64,000 nt of DNA from Alphaproteobacteria bacterium (lineage in GTDB: Bacteria > Pseudomonadota > Alphaproteobacteria > Sphingomonadales > JAKSBY01), in contig JAJFIV010000001.1 of the NCBI GenBank assembly GCA_021774625.1, positions 1 through 64,000 on the forward strand, written 5' to 3'. Below the pieces are notes generated by a model. It saw only the letters and a program-made list of their open reading frames with translations. It had not been told where the DNA came from and searched no databases. Made by a program: the position numbers and the translations under genes. Positions within the stretch are counted from its first letter, which is position 1, and each line of letters starts with the position of its first letter. Below are positions 59,801 to 64,000 of this stretch, piece by piece.

Positions 59801-60565
59801 TTATCTCCCGTCCCTATCTGCGTTTTCAGTATTTGCTCCGTCAGCCGCTGGCGTGAAAGTCCCTCCAATACTAGCGGCCACCTTGCGCCCGAGAGATTTA
59901 ATCAGCTCGGATTGCCGCTCATGAACATTGTTTACATAGGCGACATAACGGCGCCTGTTGTCGGTAAAGTCGTTCAGGAACGAGTTGTTTGTCGCCATTA
60001 AATTGAATTCGCATGTCGCATCCTCCCAGTCCGATAAACCGTGTCGGATGAGATCTGGATGTTTGCGCGCAAGCGGCAATCGGTCGATCTGGATGTCTGT
60101 GCGCAATTGAGTGAATTCTTCGTTAGCCCGGTCGAATGCAAGGATGGCCGTTCGAAGCGCGTCATCACGAATCAGGACAATGCGCCCGGTAGAAATCAGT
60201 TCTTTGATTGTTGGCGGATAAAAAATGACACCGGCATAAATATGCGAGCGCCCGAGCGCCGCGCAATGCGTTCCATTGAGGGCGTCGCCGCCCTTGCCCG
60301 TCTCGAAATAATCTCTGACCTGCAAGATCAGTTCGTAGCGTTCGCTAACATTTTCGAATTCCGCATTAGTCTGCGGCAATATTTCCATTAGCTCCTGTTG
60401 AAGCCGCACCAGATACTGCGCTTCAATTTCACGATCACGACGGGCATCGTTCCAGTTTGCGACTTGAATACCGATGAAAACACCGACAACGACGATGACA
60501 AAGTCGAGACCAACGGCGAACCAGTTCTGGGTTTTGACGTGCTCGGTGATGCGGCGGAGGATCAT
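59801..60565 (-). CDS. DUF6090-like membrane protein, array copy 6
   Basis: 254 residues. N-terminus and membrane segment identical in protein sequence to copies 3 and 4 over the first 39 residues (MILRRITEHVKTQNWFAVGL then DFVIVVVGVFIGIQVANW). Cys101 (GTHCAALGRSHIYAG) and Cys185 (TCEFNLMATN) are both conserved in copy 5 at Cys101 and Cys192. Core IKELISTGRIVLIRDDALRT. The 5' 100 nt are nearly identical to those of copies 3 and 4. Confidence 0.92.
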   Translation of the reverse strand: MILRRITEHVKTQNWFAVGLDFVIVVVGVFIGIQVANWNDARRDREIEAQYLVRLQQELMEILPQTNAEFENVSERYELILQVRDYFETGKGGDALNGTHCAALGRSHIYAGVIFYPPTIKELISTGRIVLIRDDALRTAILAFDRANEEFTQLRTDIQIDRLPLARKHPDLIRHGLSDWEDATCEFNLMATNNSFLNDFTDNRRRYVAYVNNVHERQSELIKSLGRKVAASIGGTFTPAADGANTENADRDGR

Positions 60566-61314
60566 TGGTCGGCCTCATTGGCATGTTGGATGTCAAGAGC
60601 ATCGTCGACAAGCGCGTGAACCGCATCGAACTGTGATTTCCAGGGCGCCAGTCCATCCCTTACGAAAGCATCGAAACGGTCAACATTTTGACTAAAATCA
60701 TTCATGAAGCCCTGATTGGCGCGCAGCGCATGCGTATCACATTGCGATCTGACCCGCGCCTCGCCGCCATCCGGATCAAACGACGGAGTCAGTGTGAACA
60801 AATCCGGATACTTCGAAGGGATATCGACAGCGCTTGCGATTTGCGTGTTTATATAACTGGCGAGGCCGGCTTCTGTTTGCTGCAGGCCGACCAAAGCAGT
60901 CCGCAGATTTGGATCCTTGATGATCGTCATACGGCCTGAGCTTATAAGTTCCACAATCGCCGGCAAATTTCCGATATTGATATTGTAATAATGCGTTGAG
61001 CCAATGATCCGGCACCCCTCGGCATCTAGCTCGGTCTCTGCACTGCGTTCGAACAATATGTCAGACATCATTCGCAGCTCATCCGGATATCTAAGCCGGC
61101 GCTCGATAAGCCTTGCGCTGAGCACGTTCGCCTGTTCGATATCTTCGTGCAGGCGCATGAGAAACAACCGCGCGTCGGATTCGTCCTTGCGACTGTCATT
61201 CCAGTTCGAGACTTGAATACCGATGAAAACACCAATGACAACGATCAGAAGATCAATCCCGACCGCGAACCAGTTCTGGGTCTTCACATGTTCGGTGGTG
61301 CGACGGAGGATCAT
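60562..61314 (-). CDS. DUF6090-like membrane protein, array copy 5
   Basis: 250 residues. N-terminus MILRRTTEHVKTQNWFAVGI, LLIVVIGVFIGIQVSNW. Cys101 (AEGCRIIGSTHYYN) and Cys192 (QCDTHALRANQ). Core VELISSGRMTIIKDPNLRTA. The body is a sibling of copy 6: GxTH..., DSxxL..., C-terminal FMNDFSQNVDRFDAFVRDGL. The ending (ALDIQHANEADQ) is acidic. ATGA coupled. Confidence 0.92.
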   Translation of the reverse strand: MILRRTTEHVKTQNWFAVGIDLLIVVIGVFIGIQVSNWNDSRKDESDARLFLMRLHEDIEQANVLSARLIERRLRYPDELRMMSDILFERSAETELDAEGCRIIGSTHYYNINIGNLPAIVELISSGRMTIIKDPNLRTALVGLQQTEAGLASYINTQIASAVDIPSKYPDLFTLTPSFDPDGGEARVRSQCDTHALRANQGFMNDFSQNVDRFDAFVRDGLAPWKSQFDAVHALVDDALDIQHANEADQ

Positions 61315-62060
61315 GGATTTCGCTCCTTTTCTATATCGGCGAGGAGCGCGTCGGCGCGGTTTGCCGCGTCAGCCAGCAAATGACGGTGCGCATCAGTAAA
61401 TGACCAATAATCCTTGGCGACGGCCATCAGGGCCGCATCGTTACGGACAAGCTCAATGATCCGCTCCGGCGGGGTCGTGTCTTCAAAAGAGAAACCGGCA
61501 GCGATCTGCGCGTCCAGCAGCTTTTCACGAGTCGAAATAAGTCGCGTTTCGAAATTGTTCACCAGATCCACCCTGGCATAATACTGCTGGATCTGGCGAA
61601 CGAGCGACCGGTTCGTGATTGTCTCGATACCGCCGGTGCTGATCATCGCTTCGTATGCGGTGCGGTTCCCGTCCAGGAGGCGGGTAAGCGTCATGGCCTT
61701 GTTGATCGCGTGAGGCGGCTCCAGGTCGAAGGCGGCGATCTCTGACACCAGCGTGGAGCCGGTTTCAGTGACCAACGCTGTTGGCGTTTCAGTCCCCGAG
61801 GCTTGCCGCAGTACATGATCGAGCGCGGATATGCGCCATTCCGCGGATTTGCGAGCGCGGTCGATCGCCACTTTGTCGGCGCGCAGGTCCTCTGACAGAT
61901 AAGTCAAAAGGCGCGCTTCAGTGCCCCGCTCGGCGAGGCGTTCATTCCAGTTTGCGACTTGAATACCGATGAAAACACCGACAACGACGATGACAAAGTC
62001 CAGGCCAACGGCGAACCAGTTCTGGGTTTTGACGTGCTCGGTGATGCGGCGGAGGATCAT
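61311..62060 (-). CDS. DUF6090-like membrane protein, array copy 4
   Basis: 249 residues. Standard N-terminus identical to copies 3 and 6. Body: WRISALDHVLRQASGTETPT, core YEAMISTGGIETITNRSLVR, helix VDLVNNFETRLISTREKLLD. No Cys. C-terminal AANRADALLADIEKERNP. Distinct body type, not clearly paired with another copy. ATGA overlaps both neighbours. Confidence 0.9.
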   Translation of the reverse strand: MILRRITEHVKTQNWFAVGLDFVIVVVGVFIGIQVANWNERLAERGTEARLLTYLSEDLRADKVAIDRARKSAEWRISALDHVLRQASGTETPTALVTETGSTLVSEIAAFDLEPPHAINKAMTLTRLLDGNRTAYEAMISTGGIETITNRSLVRQIQQYYARVDLVNNFETRLISTREKLLDAQIAAGFSFEDTTPPERIIELVRNDAALMAVAKDYWSFTDAHRHLLADAANRADALLADIEKERNP

Positions 62061-62827
62061 GGTGTTTCGACTTCCGATTCAAGAATCACCAAGACCCGCT
62101 TTGTTATTTCATGAACTCGGAGGAACCAATTTTCATTGTAGACGCGCATCCCATAAAACGCGCGCAGCCCTTTCGTAAATTCTGGATCAATGAGCGCCTC
62201 CTCCAGGACTGTTTCTGGATTCGGAGATCCCGCCTGAAACGTTGACTGAATAAAAGCACTCCCGAAAGCCGGCGTTGCGGCCCCATGATTAAAGCCTATC
62301 GCCCTGACCGCTTCCTCTCGCTCGGCGCTGTGTTCCAGGAGAGCGCTGCGTACACGCTCAGATCGGATCAATCTGAAATCACCACTGGTGACAAGCTGCT
62401 GGAACGTAATCGAAATATCGGGTCGGCGCTCGCCACCAAACGCTGTGGCAAACAACTCGGAAGCAGAACTGTCGGACATTTCTCGCGCCAGATCCGGCGC
62501 CTCGGATTCGTAGTAATCAACGAAGAGTGCCCGAAGCCTACGCAAGTCCAGCGATTCATCATCCTCGGCAGCATCGATCCAGCGTGCCATGAGTTGCCGC
62601 TGCTGGGCTGAACGCACCAGATAGGCATCGCCTTTTTCGGCAATGTCGCGATATTCTGCAGCCAGGCGTGCGAGAATCGCTTGTTCTTCCAGGAGTGCTA
62701 TCCGGCTTTCATTCCAATTCGCAACCTGAATACCGATGAAAACACCGACAACGACGATGACAAAGTCGAGACCAACGGCGAACCAGTTCTGGGTTTTGAC
62801 GTGCTCGGTGATGCGGCGCAGGATCAT
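62057..62827 (-). CDS. DUF6090-like membrane protein, array copy 3
   Basis: 256 residues. N-terminus as copies 4 and 6. Body rich in Glu/Arg: VRSAQQRQLMARWIDAAEDD, DYYESEAPDLAREMSDSSAS, core FQQLVTSGDFRLIRSERVR (about 142-160). Its DSSASELFATAFGGERRPDI stretch precedes the core and is not seen in other copies. No Cys. ATGA overlaps both neighbours. Confidence 0.9.
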   Translation of the reverse strand: MILRRITEHVKTQNWFAVGLDFVIVVVGVFIGIQVANWNESRIALLEEQAILARLAAEYRDIAEKGDAYLVRSAQQRQLMARWIDAAEDDESLDLRRLRALFVDYYESEAPDLAREMSDSSASELFATAFGGERRPDISITFQQLVTSGDFRLIRSERVRSALLEHSAEREEAVRAIGFNHGAATPAFGSAFIQSTFQAGSPNPETVLEEALIDPEFTKGLRAFYGMRVYNENWFLRVHEITKRVLVILESEVETP

Positions 62828-63564
62828 GGGCGAGTCCTGCTTTCCAGTGATGCATTGCCGAGATGTTCTTCGAGAAGGGCGGCTAATTCAACACTCCGAT
62901 CAACAATTGTAATAGATACAGTTTGCCAGTCCCTTTGCATATCGATGATTTCAACCATTGCGTTGATGATCTCACGATTATGACAGAGCTCAGCCAGATC
63001 GTATTCAGCCAATATCGGTTTCCCCTTCTCATCCGTAGAAAGTTGAACACTCTCCCAGATTATTTGGTCAACCACTGCCAAACTATCCCGAATCCGCGGC
63101 ACATTTCGGTGAAAGTTTTCTATCTCGGTAAAAAAATCAGCAATCGACTTTTTCAAATTGTCATCTTGAAGCGCGGCGAGTGCTCCCGATGACAGCATTT
63201 CATTATAGGTTGCATCACGCACCTGAAAGCCCACTGTATTCTGATACTGTGTGAACGTACGATCAAAATCCTCCCGGGTCGCACCCTCCGGCGAACATGT
63301 TTCTATCGCCCGCAGGACGCTGATCATTGAATCCTGCAGGCCAGCGGCTATCGTGCGAGGGCGATCAAGACTTTCATTGATCGCGACAACATCCTGTTTC
63401 AGGGCAATGAGGTAGGATTTCTCCCGCGCTTGCGATTTTCTACCGTCATTCCAATTGGAAACCTGAATACCGATGAAGACACCGGCAACGACAATGAAAA
63501 AGTCGAGACCAACGGCGAACCAGTTCTGGGTTTTGACGTGCTCGGTGATGCGGCGGAGGATCAT
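62824..63564 (-). CDS. DUF6090-like membrane protein, array copy 2
   Basis: 246 residues. N-terminus MILRRITEHVKTQNWFAVGL, with DFFIVVAGVFIGIQVSNW. Cys90 (IETCSPEG) and Cys194 (LAELCHNREI). Core YNEMLSSGALAALQDDNLKK. Contains DRTFTQYQNTVGFQV. The later part is AT-rich relative to copies 3-6. Overlaps copy 1 by ATGA. Confidence 0.9.
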   Translation of the reverse strand: MILRRITEHVKTQNWFAVGLDFFIVVAGVFIGIQVSNWNDGRKSQAREKSYLIALKQDVVAINESLDRPRTIAAGLQDSMISVLRAIETCSPEGATREDFDRTFTQYQNTVGFQVRDATYNEMLSSGALAALQDDNLKKSIADFFTEIENFHRNVPRIRDSLAVVDQIIWESVQLSTDEKGKPILAEYDLAELCHNREIINAMVEIIDMQRDWQTVSITIVDRSVELAALLEEHLGNASLESRTRP

Positions 63565-64000
63565 TGTTGCGCCTCCAGTCCGTGATCGACAGCAAGAACG
63601 CGGTCGAGTTCGATATGAATGCGTTCGAGCAGGACGCGCTCCGGCGCCAGCAACCTCTGGTGAAAGAAGCCGGCGCGCTCGCGCACCTCGTTGAAGGCGT
63701 TGAGAAAGGCGGGGTCTGTCCGCATGGCGGCGAGATCACATTCATTTGTCACTTTTCGGACGCCGTCTGTGATAGCCACCCGCGTGGCGATCATGGAAGG
63801 AAAGTCCCGCCGCAAAATCGGTGCGCGCGCGCTGACGGCGCCGGCGCGGGACGGCGAAAACCCTGTGAAGGAGAGATAATCCGAAAGCGATTTGAGCAGG
63901 CCCTGATCGCGGATGAGACCGAACTGGCCGCTGGCGACCAGCTCTTCCAGGGTCGGCAGCGCATAGCCTTCCAAATAAAAAATATGAAGACGGGCGATGC
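63561..64000 (-). CDS. DUF6090-like membrane protein, array copy 1, 5' end beyond the window
   Basis: The frame is open to the right edge, with 145 codons visible. Membrane segment lies outside. Visible core: IARLHIFYLEGYALPTLEEL then VASGQFGLIRDQGLLKS, the shared C-terminal CDLAAMRTDPAFLNAFNEV with the Cys of the copy 5/6 type, and an Arg-rich end (ERVLLERIHIELDRVLAVDH). The array continues beyond the edge, so its true length is unknown. Confidence 0.88.
   Translation of the reverse strand, partial: IARLHIFYLEGYALPTLEELVASGQFGLIRDQGLLKSLSDYLSFTGFSPSRAGAVSARAPILRRDFPSMIATRVAITDGVRKVTNECDLAAMRTDPAFLNAFNEVRERAGFFHQRLLAPERVLLERIHIELDRVLAVDHGLEAQQ

Noticed and set aside
55125-64000. Treating the evenly spaced near-identical 100-nt blocks as a CRISPR-like or satellite repeat array
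   Set aside because: The blocks are about 750 nt apart, each begins a full-length reading frame, and the intervening sequence codes for protein of consistent length. They are gene starts, not repeat-spacer units.

Overview
The window comes from an alphaproteobacterial chromosome of moderately high GC. This is inferred from gene content: NDUFA12, a 14-gene nuo operon followed by birA-coaX-rnj-mce-DUF1467, DUF2155 beside mlaD, a PdhB carrying its own lipoyl domain, a RatA/COQ10-type protein next to lipA, and an FtsB-like protein between pdhA and eno. The species cannot be fixed from the sequence alone.

Layout. 1-629: the end of a REP-associated (Y1-type) transposase and degenerate intergenic DNA. 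0.6-6.9 kb: a ThiS-ThiG fusion, aroQ, accB-accC, aat, DUF2155, mlaD, NDUFA12 and an uncharacterised protein. 6.9-9.9 kb: a tiny secreted Cys/Lys repeat protein, ratA-lipA and a PAP2-type membrane enzyme. 10-20 kb: a HigBA module, then the pyruvate dehydrogenase locus (lpdA, cupin, pdhC, two interposed genes, pdhB, pdhA), ftsB, eno and a frameshifted methyltransferase-like gene. 20-26 kb: pyrG, secG, guaB, rlmE, ppx and tRNA-Gln. 26-34 kb: a SPOR lipoprotein, a PadR regulator with an RND efflux pair, pssA-psd, and a possible small RNA with a strong terminator. 34-52 kb: DUF1467, mce, rnj, coaX, birA and nuoN to nuoA, all on the minus strand. 52-64 kb: a PufC-like c-type cytochrome, dsrE-like and ridA genes, and a long array of paralogous small membrane proteins.

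Most of the window is housekeeping: central carbon metabolism (PDH, enolase), respiration (complex I), lipid synthesis (Acc, PssA, Psd, Mla) and nucleotide synthesis (PyrG, GuaB). Dispersed palindromic repeats sit between several of these genes, and one copy is read in frame inside pdhB.

The accessory feature that stands out is at 55.1-64.0 kb. At least twelve consecutive genes of about 250 codons, all on the minus strand and almost all joined by 4-nt ATGA overlaps, encode paralogues of one family: a basic N-terminus, a single membrane segment, then an extracytoplasmic-looking domain (DUF6090-like). The array runs off the right edge, and its last member is a truncated relic with a nonsense codon abutting ridA. 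A separate paralogue lies at 53.2 kb. The first 100 nt of several copies are almost identical, while the bodies are highly divergent, and body similarity does not track N-terminal similarity. This points to recombination or gene conversion acting on a diversifying array of unknown function.
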